64,000 nt of DNA, taken from Linnemannia elongata (lineage: Eukaryota; Mortierellomycota; Mortierellomycetes; Mortierellales; Mortierellaceae). Below are positions 45,924-59,160 of the stretch, piece by piece (position 1 is the stretch's first letter; each line of letters begins with the position of its first letter). A model generated the notes under the pieces. The model ran no database searches. It saw only the letters and a list, made by a program, of their open reading frames with translations, and had not been told where the DNA came from. The position numbers and the translations under genes were made by a program. The DNA lies in contig JAXBDG010000002.1 in NCBI GenBank assembly GCA_036320915.1, forward strand, positions 558,001 through 622,000, written 5' to 3'.

Positions 45924-48007
45924 ATGAACTTCCCATCGTTGCTTTCTGATCATGAGCAGAGGGCCTTCTCAGAGTTTCTCAACCAGCTGGCACAGGAGGA
46001 CAATACCGGACAACCCAAAGTCGATGGACTCAGCGGCCCCGGTGGTGTCGATCCCACCTTGACACAGCAGCAGCAGCAACAGCTTCAACTTCAACTTCAG
46101 CACCACCTCCACCTCCGTCAACTCCAACAACAGCACCAGCAGCAACAACAGCAGCAAAACGGACTCCCTGGGCTGCCTAGGATGCAGAGCGCTCCTTCTC
46201 TCCTTCCCCCACCCATGGCGCTGGACCCCGCAGCTGCCCAGGCTCAGCAGCAGCGCGACTGGATTCAGCAAATCAGCTCTAACCCTCTCCTGGCCCCCGG
46301 CGGCGTTATCAACCCCCATGCTATGAGTCAAGCGATGCTGCAAAACCCTCTTCTTATGGCCCAGGCTAACGCCATCTCTCAAGCCATGGTGCTCGCTCAG
46401 CAGCAGCAGCAGCTCCAACTCCAGCAGCTTCAGCAACAACAGCAACAGCAGGCGCAACATCAACAGCAACAGCATTTCCAACAACAGCATCATCAACAGC
46501 AACAACAACATGACAACCTTGGGCACAATCTTCATCACTCTATGCAACAGCAACAGCCTCAACATTCACACCCTTTCCAGCAACAGTCTCACCCTATGGC
46601 AGCACCTCCACCACCCCACAATCAGCAACAGCAACCTTACCCTGGCCAACAACAGCACCACCAACAGCAACAATATCAACAAGCTCACCATCTCAACAAT
46701 GACCCTATGTCACCCGCGAGTGAATCCGGAGCGCCTCAGCAAAAGGCATCGAAACCGGCTGCAAAGCGGAAATCAAAGTCAGAGGCTCCTTCCAGCGAAC
46801 CAACGGGACAGGAGAACGGCTCTGCCTCTCCTCGGCCTTCAAGCCCGCTCCCTCCATCCACCCCTCTTCGTGGCCAGCCTTCTCCAGCAGAGTCTATGGG
46901 AATGAACGGCAACTCGACACAACCTTCCAGGCAGGAGAGCGACACTGATAACACACCGGCGCCACCCTCCAAAAAGGCAGCTCGTCGCAAGGGCTCAATG
47001 GCAAAGTCTATGTCCATGGATTCTTCATCGAGCCTTGTGGTCAAATCGCCTCATCGCTCCAGTCGGGATGGGTTCGATCCTATGCAGGGAACTCCTAGAA
47101 AGAAGGGCAAAAGCGATTCTATCAGCAAACTCGGTCTCTCACCATCCCAACAGAATGCGCTTGCCAACGGAAACTCGAATGACATTAATCAATTCAAAGA
47201 AGAAAGTGTCGAGGTAGAGTCAAAGCAGGAAGCTGCCAGCCCATCGCCATCAATACGGCAACAACACGACTCGGTGTCACCCGCTCCCTCACAGTCGACA
47301 CCAGCACCGACAAAAGCTAGCACCAAAAAACCTCCCCACGAGCTTCTCACCGAAGCTGAGAAGAAGGCCAACCATATCGCCTCTGAGCAGAAGCGGCGAC
47401 AAAACATTCGTGTCGGATTCGACTCTTTGGTGGAGATCGTTCCTACCCTGAGCGATTGCCATCGAAGTGAAGCTGTCATTTTGCAAAAATGTAAGTGGCA
47501 CATGCATGTGGCATGTTTTTCGTTGTATCCCCTCCTGTCTTTTCTTGTGTCGTGCATGTGCCATAAGGAGCCCATTGGCAAATGAACTAATTGATACTTT
47601 CCTGTTACTATCATTTTAGCTGTCGATTACATCCACCGATTGCTAAACCAGAAGAATGAATTGAAAAGCAGAGTCCGAGAATTGCAAACGCATTTGGGAG
47701 ATCCTGTGGACGATGTTGACTCTGTAAGTTTGAATTGTACACTGTCGATTTTTTTCTGTTTTTTTTACGGCCTTTCACATGGGTCTTCATGGCTTGTGCT
47801 TTATATGAAGTCGTGGAAAAGCAGTACTCATGTCAGCCATGGTGTCACGAACAAATTTTTGTGTTTTGTTTATTTTGCAAGACAACTAAAAGCACGAGCA
47901 CCAAGCCAATTCTCCTCTTTTGTGTTCCTGTACTAATCTTGTGAACAATTGATCATTCCTCAATTATCTCATAGGGATCTGACATGGAAGTTGAGCAATA
48001 CGAATAA
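45924..48007 (+). CDS. Basic helix-loop-helix transcription factor with polyglutamine N-terminus
   Basis: A nuclear DNA-binding regulator. Exons 45924-47490, 47620-47723 and 47975-48007 total 1704 nt, 567 residues. It begins MNFPSLLSDHEQRAFSEFLNQL, a short helix kept in several fungal bHLH factors. Residues 45-270 are Gln/His-rich, with many CAG/CAA runs (about 46061-46160 and 46397-46700). A Lys/Ser-rich region with KRKSKS and KKAARRK follows, usable as nuclear localisation signals. The basic region ANHIASEQKRRQNIR has the His, Glu and Arg spacing for E-box (CACGTG-class) binding. Loop and helix 2 cross the first junction to SVDYIHRLLNQKNELKSRVREL, where the helix extends as a short zipper-like coil. 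The last exon codes only ten residues. Target genes cannot be read from the sequence. Confidence 0.95.
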
Positions 48008-50552
48008 TAATGTGACCCTCTCAATTGTCACACTCTTTGTACTCGTTTACGAACTCCCATACCCAAGGGCATCATGATGGAAACATTCGCAACCCAACCA
48101 TTTGGAGCTAAGGCAGTGCAAACCTTTCTTCCACTCCCCTCCTCCCTCCTCCTCCCCTCCTTCTCTTCCTTCTCTCCTCATCATTTTCCATCCCTCGCTC
48201 TTCCACCCATTTTTTAGACAGTCCAGCAACCTCACCTTTTGCTTCAGTTTTGTAAATAATACCCCCAACTTAGCACACGTTAATACATGTCGCACGTCCA
48301 TGACACCTCTCTGTTCCTCACTGTTCATAGTAATTTTTTAACTTGCTGGCGGAGTTGAAGTGTGATGGAATGGGGTCTACTCAGCCCGTAGTTCGGACTC
48401 GGAGGAGAATATGGACGACATCGACTCCGATGCATGTACGTGGGCCCAAAAGGGCGAAAATGAGCAGCATTACCATGGTTTTGAGTGTGGAGACCTGGGA
48501 AGGAGTACATTATCTTTTATTGCTCCACATTTCATTATGTCCCTGAACAGCTGCTTCATGGCATGCCATCTGTGCAAACAAACTGTATTCACTTCTTCGT
48601 TCTTGAAGCGTCACTGCAGTACGACGAACTGGCGCACATCAGCTTGACATGCATGACCTATGTGATGTTGTAGGCCACGGCCAGGACGGATAGATGAAGA
48701 GAAGACGAGAGATATGAATGAAACAAGCGTCATCCAGTTGTAAACTTTTGGAATTGGTATGAGATGGATAGCACGCAAGACTGTGCTGAATAAGGCTCGC
48801 TTTGTATGTGACCTGTTCCTGAATCGTGTATGGAGCGAAAACGCCACTAAAATACTGTATTTGTCTCACGTAACATATCTATGCCATATATAATAGGTGC
48901 TTCACTGCCTTACGCGTTTGAAGAGAAAGGCATCATAGTTGAATAAGACGAAAGAAGAATTGCCCAAGGCTTGTTGGTTAAACAATTAAGAGCTATCATG
49001 GCTGTTGGCATCCTCCTACCAATGGATTTGGCAATGACGATGCTCTGGATTCCCTCGCCACCGAGGCATTGATGACACTTTTCGTAGGCCCACTTGCCTT
49101 CTTTCGTCCATACAAAAAAAAAAAAAAAGGCCGAGGGGAAAAGAAAAGAGGCAGTACGGCAGAGTGAGTCTTCAAGCCGCAAGGTCAATAGAAGGAAGAG
49201 GGTCATTGGGACAGAAAAGGAGAGAGGGGGCGGTGTCATGCAGCAGCAGATTTGGCATTGAACGCGTTAGACTCAATTCTCCTCCTTCACCCCGTCTCTG
49301 TTTGTCCCACAGCCCTTTTTTTAAAGATCAGGTCCAGCTGGACCGAAAATTATTTCTTGGCTTCCGGCAAGAAAATTTGCCGTCGTCTGTCAAAAATGAA
49401 AATCGAAAAACTCCTTAGCCACAGCCTCAAAATTTTGGAGAAATAGAAGCATCCATCGAAAAAAGGAAAAAAAAACAAATGCTCGCAAACTTTTTTTAAG
49501 TGGTCTATCCTTGACCTGGATAAACATCGGAACTTCGCCTGCACTAAAAAAGCTTACTTGTTTATTTGCCTGCATGGTTAGTTGCTCTCACCGCCCACTT
49601 CTTCTCCCTGGCTTCAGCCAGCACGTTGAAAAAAGGAGAGGAATGTTCTTTTTTCTGGCTTGAAAAATGTTAGGAGGTTGTTGAGTGTTATTGACGGGTG
49701 GGTGCTGAGGGAAATGGAGTATTGGGATTGGGCTGTTCTTCTCAGCCTCGGAGACTTGGTCTCTTTTCATCTCATTGAGAAAAGAATGGCAAGAATCGCT
49801 TGAAGAGAAGTGGATGAAAGCTATTGATGATATCGAAAACTATTTACAATTGCTACTTTGCAATTGTAATGGGCGACAACGAAGAAATAAAGAGTGTGAG
49901 ATGAATGAATGCCGAAAGAGAGAGAATGACCGTGCGTAGTGGAGGATGGGACTATGACTGCATCGAGGCGTCAAACAATGAGTACAGGAAGACAGATCGA
50001 ATGCAATTGCGTCCATGGGAGGGAAGAGAGGGAGTGAAGTGCTATAAACAACTTACATGTTCCCTCGCGTGGTCGTCTAATCGTGATTCGTGTGTGTGAT
50101 TTTCTTGGCCGCCTTTTCGCTCACATCCACCCAACCCTCACAGCCTCGTCGCTGCGGCCAAGGGAGGGAGGGATGTAAACAACTGAAACGGATTTTATCC
50201 GTCAATTGAAGCACCGCTTATGCTTCAAAAAAATAACAAATCAAGCATCAAAAAAGGAATGGGGTCTGTTGTAGTTTATCCTTGACCTTGTTAAACTATG
50301 TTTGGTTCCTCGGCGAGATAGAATCATTCTTTTTTCGACATGGACAAAAAAAATGTATAAAAGGAACCTCAATTGCTCCTTCAAATGTATCATCAAGCAG
50401 CTTTTCAACCCTCTCCTTCTTCATCATCTCTAGCTTTAGTCTCAACTCGTCTTGTCAATCAACTCACACAGTCTTATTCTTCCACACATCGCATTCTTTC
50501 TCCACACTCACTCAACCTCCCTGCTCTTCCACCCAACCAGTCACCTCCCAAG
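48008..50552. other. Long gene-free stretch, 2.5 kb
   Basis: The longest empty interval inside the window. Frames here are short and lack protein-like composition. It contains pyrimidine-rich DNA at 48125-48200, a short A run at 49110-49126, and AT-rich DNA around 49360-49560 and 50220-50360. I could not recognise a tRNA, snRNA or other structured RNA by eye. An unannotated non-coding RNA is possible but unsupported. Confidence 0.5.
50356..50363 (+). promoter_or_regulatory. TATA-like element (TATAAAAG)
   Basis: A perfect TATAAAAG about 190 bp upstream of the ATG at 50553. Position suits a core promoter with a leader of roughly 160 nt. Confidence 0.5.
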
Positions 50553-51416
50553 ATGGCGTCTGCAGATATGATCCTCTCGATTGTTGCCCTCCTCCTCTTC
50601 GCCGTAATGTTCGTCCAATTCACATACCGCTACGTCCAATCCCGCTGGTCTATCTACGCCTACGTCATGGTCTTCACCCTTATTCGCATTGCTGCCTTTG
50701 GGATCCGCGCCTACCTCGACTCCAACCCCACCGGTCTCTCCGTCAGCACCTACACCAACCTCGTCATCACCGAATTGATCCTTCTCTCCGTCGGAATCGT
50801 TTTCATCATGAAACTCCTCGTGCAGCTTTATGGATCTCTTCTACCAAAGCTTCGGTCCCAGGAAGCTGACTCTGAGCCAGACTTGTTTGAGAGGATCGTT
50901 ATTGGAAAGACTCGATTCATCCTCCTCCCGCTCATCATCCTCGTCATCCTCGGAGCCGTCTACTCGACACCAGACCACTCCCAATCCGATCAAGATCTGG
51001 GACTTCTCCTCCGTAAAGTCGGAATCTGTCTGTTGTGCATCCTCGGATTCTGGTACCTCTTTGCCGCATACACTTACCGCCAACGTTACCACTCCAACAG
51101 CCGTCAAGCTTTTACGATTGCCCTCATCGCCACGGCTCTGTTCCAGGTCTCGTTGATCTACAAGGTTGTTTACACGTTTTATCCTGCCGCTCAGAACTCA
51201 ACAGTGGTTTATTTCTTGTTCATCCCGGTCTTGGAGGTTATTGCCATGGGCTTTTTGTGTGTTGACCTTCAAGCCCTCTTCCGTGGTGGCCCTGGTGGAG
51301 AATCGGCGTACTACTCTAACAACGATATCGAGATCGTGGCGCCTGCTGCCTTGAACTCCAACGGTGCTGCTCAGCCTCTGAATCAGAGTACTGGTTATTA
51401 CCCTATCCACCAATAG
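50553..51416 (+). CDS. Seven-helix membrane protein of a fungal family of unknown function
   Basis: A single exon of 864 bp, 287 residues. Start chosen at MASADMILSIVALLL because hydrophobic helix 1 begins there; upstream in-frame codons are low complexity. Seven hydrophobic segments can be traced, including SIVALLLFAVMFVQF, TNLVITELILLSVGIVFIM, FILLPLIILVILGAVY, VGICLLCILGFWYLFAAYTY and FLFIPVLEVIAMGFLCVDL. Charged loops fall between them, and a polar tail ends in TGYYPIHQ. The layout resembles the RTA1/DUF7702-like seven-helix proteins of fungi, but I see no diagnostic motif, so the family is tentative. The lack of introns, unlike most neighbours, and C-rich codons suggest strong expression. 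Convergent with the kinase gene (276 bp apart). Confidence 0.88.
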   Translation: MASADMILSIVALLLFAVMFVQFTYRYVQSRWSIYAYVMVFTLIRIAAFGIRAYLDSNPTGLSVSTYTNLVITELILLSVGIVFIMKLLVQLYGSLLPKLRSQEADSEPDLFERIVIGKTRFILLPLIILVILGAVYSTPDHSQSDQDLGLLLRKVGICLLCILGFWYLFAAYTYRQRYHSNSRQAFTIALIATALFQVSLIYKVVYTFYPAAQNSTVVYFLFIPVLEVIAMGFLCVDLQALFRGGPGGESAYYSNNDIEIVAPAALNSNGAAQPLNQSTGYYPIHQ

Positions 51417-51692
51417 CAGCAATAGCAATCCTACCAGCAATAAGCTCCACCTTTTTTTTTTCTTTTCTTTTTCTTTCTTTCCTTTATCTCTTTCTTTGTG
51501 ATTCACAAATAAATACCCACACTTAACCATTCTTCGCGTTTACTTCTCCAAGGGCTTCAGCTCAAAAGATCCTTTAAAATGCGTCTTGATCTCATTTCTC
51601 CTTCGTCATTTCTCTTTATGTGCAAGGTATGTACAAATTAACAATAAACAACCACCTCTTCAGTCAAAGCTCATCTATCTCTATTTCAACAT

Positions 51693-54600
51693 TTAAAGCT
51701 CATCATCATCATCCACAGGTCCCTTCGAACCACCACTACCACCACCGAAGGCATCGCCGCGCCACGAAAGCTCCTTCTCATACTCCAAAGCCTGAATCCG
51801 ATCCAACAATGCCTTCTGCTCAGCCCGCATCGCCTCCAACGACATCTCCAACCGCTTTGACCGTTCTGTCTCCTCCGTCAGTTTCTGTTCCAGCTCAGAG
51901 CGGCTCAATTTCTGGGACGTCGAAGTTGATTTGGAGGAGCGATGGCCACGGCCGTGGCTGGAAGAAGAGAGGCGTTTACTCGCGTCCTTGGACTTGGACT
52001 TTGCAGTATTGGACTCGGCCTCGATGCTGACGCTGCTTCCAGGCATAGACTGTTCGATAAGTCCACTGAGGTCCGAGCTAGGAACAACGGATACCGAAGA
52101 AGGCGGAGAGGAGGTGGAAGATAAGCATCGACAGCGAGCCTGACAAGCTTCACAAATCGGCTTCCCCTTCAACGACGACCTCCTCGGCTTGGGCATACTC
52201 GTCTCAGTCAACAGGCCCAATCCATGCAGATCCTCCTTCTGTTTCCCTTCCACCTGTTGTCCAGACCCACGATGAGAGGACACTGAACTGCCATCATTCT
52301 CCGTCGGCGTGCTATTTTGGGAGATACTCGTAGCCTCCTCCTTCGCCTTCCGAATCATATCAAACTCCAAGATCTCACGCGCAGAGGGGCGCATACGCGG
52401 ATCCTCCGCCATCAACCAGAGCACGAACGCCGCCTCCTTCGGCCACCGACTCACAAACTCGGGTGGCAACTCGCCATTGCGCAGGGTCCTCAGAACCGCG
52501 TGCCGTTCCATGAGGGTCGAGAAGGGGTGGTAGAGTTCGAAAAAGATGATGCCGAGGGAGTAGATGTCGGCTTTTTGGTCGTAGCCGAGGTTTGGCCTTG
52601 CAAGTTGTTCCGGTGAGGCGTACTATTGATGTAGGCAGAGAGTATAAGTTAAGTAAAATAGCGTTCATACATATTTGGATTTACGGCAACTAAAGGACCA
52701 TGCAAATGTTACTTACGGTCACGGTTCCCACTGCAGTTGTTCTGGTGCGCGAGGAACGAGAACCAGTTGTGGCTATAGCCAATTGAAAAAAAGGCACGTT
52801 GGGTGTTAACAAATGATATCAACGCCAAACTACCGATTATAACGCTGCAAACTCACAAGTATAACCGGAAGCTTACCTGCAGAGCTGTGGCGGCGCATGA
52901 GAGGTTTGTCAGAAGTCGACACCTGAGACGAAGAAGCCATAGACGACGAGTCCTGAAACTCCTCTTTGCCCATGGTAGCCCCACCCTCCTGGTCGGTCAC
53001 CAGGCCAAAGTCACCAATCTTGGGCACCATGGTCTCAATGTTCGCAAAGAGCTCCTCCTGTTCTTGCTCCTTTGTCAGACGGCAATGCGACGAAGAGTCG
53101 CTCGGCTCGGAGAAGCCACCACTTGCAGCTGAAAAGTTTGTCAAAAGACCGGCCGAGGTGACACCCGCCAATTGCGCCAGATCCGAGTCTAGACTACTTT
53201 GATCCTGTCGGGCCTGTTGCTGCTGTTGCTGTGCGCGCATATGCTCCGCGCCAGGAGGCATGCCAAGGAAAATGTTGCTGGGCTTCAAGTCTCTATGGAT
53301 CATGTCCTGGTCGTGAATGTAAGCAACTCCTTCGACGATAGCTCGGAAGATGTGCTGGTTAGCGGCCTGATCGACGAGCTCCTTGTGGCATGTCTGTTGA
53401 AGAGGTGATCCTGGTGTACTGTGTGTAGTTTGATCCGTAGGGTCGGATGCGGTTGCAAGGATACCAAAGCGGTCCTTCTTGCTGAGCTTCCTGGTCAATT
53501 GGTCAGTTGGCTTTCTGGTGACGGGTACTGGTCGCTCGTTCCTGTAAACCAAATAATCTTGAAGTGTTGTCTGACAAAGCTGCATTTGGATGAACAGGGT
53601 CAGGTCGCGGGTGATGAGTTGTCCTGCACTGTTACGCGAGCCTCGCTGAGATTGATCACTCCTTGACGACCCCACGCCATGCAGTCCTCCGATTCCACCA
53701 CCAACAAAGTCCTTCCCGTTTGGTCCCCTCCGATGAGGATACGAGAAAGGACGCAGGCCGAGCTCGTTCTCCAGAGGGTCCAGTTCATGACCTCCTGACT
53801 GAGATTGACCGTAGCGTGAACCCAAACCCGAACCAGAGTACGAATTAGGCAGCGACCTCTGGATCTCTTCAATAGACGATGAAAGAGCCGAGTAAGAGTT
53901 GGACAGGCCGCTCCTCGAGTTCCTTGAATCGTCCTCGGCGTACTCCCAAGTCGGTGTCCTGCCCTGCATCTCCTGCGACACTGTCGGCGATTTGTGCTTC
54001 CGCTTCTGAGGCGGTTTATTGGCGGCTCCTGGAATGCTCCGACTGGTAAGAGTGGACGAAGCAGAGTGGGTGCGCTCCATATCCTCGCCCTCAGGAGACC
54101 CGTCAGCGCCGCCAAAGTTCAAGATCCGACCCGGCTCGTGTAAGTTGATTTCGCCCTCGACAGAGTCGTTCAGTCCTGCTGCAAACTCAAAGTCGATCCC
54201 GCCGTCATCACTACCATCACCGTCGTCGCCAAAGACGATGCCCATGGACAGATCCTCGGGGTAGGCAGAGTGTTGTTCGGCGTGCGGACCAAAATAATCG
54301 AGACTTGGTCTCCTGTTCCGGACTGGGCTGATCATCTCATCCTCGCGCACACTCATACTCATACTCATGGTGTTAGTGAACTCGTCCTCATCCCCATAGT
54401 CGTCATCGTACTCGTCCACATCGCCGTTGGTATCAAGCCCGCCACTGCTGTACATTTCCCGCCTTGAGACCGGATAGTCAGCATGCTCCAGCCAGGACGA
54501 ATAGTAGCGAATGACATTTTTGTGGTCCAGTCGTGCTAGAAACTTGATCTCGCGGAAAATTTTCTCGTACCGCACTTTGGCACCTCCGCGGAGTCGAATC

Positions 54601-56287
54601 TTTTTAATGGCATATTCGATCCCGTCCAGCTTATTCCTTGCCTTGAAGACACTCGCGAACCCTCCTTTTCCGAGCTTGCCAATCTCCACAAAGTCGTGCT
54701 TGTAGCGCGTCGGGTCGTTGTCAAACATGTCTCCGAACGATAGAGTCCTCATCATGGCCGTCGTGGGGAAGGTTGCGTTGTCAACTGGTGGCGTGTGAAG
54801 ATGGTTGGAGGCTGAAATGATGCCACGAGACGAGAAGGAATCAGAGAAGCTGCCTCTAGAGTTTATATCGCTGCTGCGAGAGCCTCTCCTGTTTTGCTGA
54901 CTGCCCTCCGTGGGTGTCGAAGGTGGCGCCATAATGCTCCGACTCTCCAGAATCATCTGCTCCTTCTTGATGGATGTGAGTGCCGATAGGACGAGGGATC
55001 GAAAGGCGCGTTGATAAGATGAGCGCACAGCACTCATCTCCTCCAGGTACTCCTCGTCAATGATTCCCATGTTGCTCAAGGTCTTGCAGATCACTATTGG
55101 AGAGAGGTGCCATTATTTGGTCAGGGCAATTCTTTTCTAACATCATACATATTGATCCACGCGTCAATGCAAATAAGTAACGCAATGTCCACTGACCATA
55201 GAACAGTTTCCTGTTTCTCTCTGGACTCTGATCGTACAACAGGCAAAAATTATCGAGGAGCGAGACCAGCAACAGCTTTCCTTGACGTCGTTTGTTTTCC
55301 AGAAGGCGTTCCTGATCTCTCCTTTTGCTCTTGGGAATGACCTCGTACGCGCGATCCTCCAGTCCAATTTGGTCCGACTCTATCATGTGCAACAGTGAAA
55401 CACAGCATGTTAAGTACCATCCGTAACTGCAGGCGAGTGCATGTGTCATTCGCGTTTGTGAACACATTCAACGCGCTATTACCATCAAACTCCTTGACTC
55501 CGGCAAAGATTTGAAATCGCTCGGCAGCTTCAACATAGCCGCTGACAGCAGGGGAGGTCCCTGGGTCGTCGTCGTCGTCAAAACCCATCGGTGCTAGTAA
55601 ATAGCTCCCAAGGGCCATGTTGTTCATCCCAAATCGCTGAGCACCATCCTCATTGTCGTTCTCAATGCCCTGATCCTCGTCACTGCCGCCTTGATCCATA
55701 TCGCTGTCCTGATTGAACATGTCAACGGGATCCATGGTAGTGTCCTCATCTGTCGTCGTTTGATCGTCACCAGACGTCTCGATACCTCGCCAGACAAAGC
55801 GACGTGTTCGTGTCGTTGGTCCAGTATCGGTCGCATCGCTGCTCTGGGACTGTCGACTGGAGTTTATTTCGGCACGATCAAATGCATTGATGCTAGATAG
55901 TCCATTGTCGAAGATGATAGTTTCGTCCATGAATGCCGAATCCTGTTGGCGCCGACCAAAGTCCAGGCTGTCTTCATAGTCTGATTCCGAGTCTGAATGA
56001 AGCGTCATGACCGTGGTATTGCGCATCATTCTCCGTTCCCGTCTTGGCGGGTTAAAGGCAGGCGATTGGAAGGGACTGTGGCTAAGGTCCTGGATCTGGC
56101 TGATACTACCAATACGTGTCGGGCTGGGAACAGTCGATGGAACGGGCCCAGGTCCAAGTCCGGTTCGGCTAATGGGTGATCTTGGCGAAAGCGATTCCGA
56201 ACGCCGTGGCGGCCAAGGCGATTCCTTTTCGGTCGGCGAGCGGGCATTGAATGGCTCATCTCGGTCCATCTCTGTTCCCTGGAGCAT
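51693..56287 (-). CDS. Large HRI-like eIF2-alpha kinase
   Basis: eIF2-alpha kinases phosphorylate eIF2 under stress and reduce general translation. Exons 56287-55483, 55379-55197, 55093-52877, 52772-52717 and 52622-51693 total 4191 nt, 1396 residues. An acidic Ser-rich N-terminus (about 265) is followed by a helical block (ESDQIGLEDRAYEVIP, DNFCLLYDQSPERNRKLFY, DEEYLEEMSAVRSSYQRAF). Kinase parts: G-loop GKGGFASV (471-478), Lys 493 in YAIKK, HKNVIRYYSSWLE typical of eIF2-alpha kinases, a long insert of about 290 residues, HRDLKPSN (Asp 931), DFG (Asp 1024), ASPEQ and an ADIYSLGIIFFEL block. A second insert of about 75 residues separates HRD from DFG. The C-terminus has a coiled coil (LSRSELEQKL to ALEYEKELS) as in HRI. 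No RWD or HisRS-like domain is present, so it is not Gcn2. All catalytic residues are intact. About twice the usual length. Confidence 0.93.
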
Positions 56288-57558
56288 AGTTTTTGCTCAA
56301 ACCGGTCCTAGAGAAAGCCTTGGAGGTCTGTGGGTAAAAGAAAAGAAATAGGGCAAACAGAAAATATTAATTACACAATGGATGACGACGAGAACCTTGG
56401 AATGGATAGAGCGCACACCCTGCGAATCGATGACATGGGCCCTGCTCTTGTATATTTGCGTTCGTCACGATGATCGACGTATGGTCCGCTGTTATTCCCA
56501 TGACGCCAGGCCGAAAAACCAAAAAGGCCCTTGAAAAAAAGTAGGCATGAATGTGACGGGTACATATTTTGCATTCAGAGGGAACTCTCTGTCTAGAGTA
56601 AATTCATGCAGCCTAGGTAGTAGTCTTCTCATGAATTCCAACAACCTGCACCTCTTTTATTCGCTCCTTACACGGTGTGGTTCTTTGCATGTATTCATTG
56701 TGGGATCGAAGTGTGTATGTGCGTTTTATCTAATTAAGAGAAGGAAAGATGAGGGCGGACTCAAAAAAAAACTCACCTTTAGGACAGTAGCACAGAAATG
56801 AATTGGGGGAGAGCGATCCTTCGGTGCTTAAATACAACACGCGTGGGCGATCACGACAATAGACGCGCCAGGGGCTCAAGGGGGTATCTTGTGTTGTGTA
56901 TGAAGTGGGAGGAAGGGGTGAAGTGTTCTGGATAGTGACCCTGTAACTTCTTGATGTGATATAGAGAAACGATATGAAGCTGTGGGAACCAATTGACAGG
57001 ACTACGTTGCGAAGCAGAAAAAGAGTGAGGGTGGGTTTTGTCCAACAGCGAATAAGAAGAAGAGAAAAGAAAAAGAGGTAAAGAGTATTCTACAAATAAG
57101 GAAGAGGGAATGTGTGGTGTGGAATGAACTATGCCTGGCTAGGCCATCGAAAACAATAGAAGAAATGGAGGAAGTGGTTACGGCAATAGGGAAGAAGGAG
57201 AGAGCAGTAGCGAATGGGAAGTGGCCACGGACGAGAGAGTGAAGGAAATGGAAGACAAAGAGATGCCAATGGAAGGTTTGGTGACGAGCGGGCTTTGTTG
57301 GTGGCTCCCTTTTGTCGTGAAAGGGATACATAGCAGTCACCTGGTGCTTTGCTGCAGGCAGGCTGCACGCCCCACCGAAATGACGGATTTTTGTTCACAA
57401 AGAAGCAAATAATGAATAATTGAAAGGGGGTCAACAGATCACAAAGAGGAAGCAACACCGCAGACACACACACACACGCACACAAATACACACCAACATA
57501 TGTTCATTGCTTGCACCTACAGGATATATCTACTTTACTCTACAAGAACAGTCATCAA
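56288..57558. other. Intergenic region
   Basis: Between the 5' end of the kinase gene and the 3' end of METTL5, both minus strand. The 57420-57866 plus-strand open frame overlaps the last METTL5 exon and is not a gene. Otherwise featureless, with a short CA repeat at 57464-57492. Confidence 0.6.

Positions 57559-59160
<1,602 letters not shown>

Noticed and set aside
46061..46700. Minus-strand Leu-rich open frame opposite the polyQ region
   Set aside because: Poly-Leu is the antisense translation of CAG/CAA repeats.
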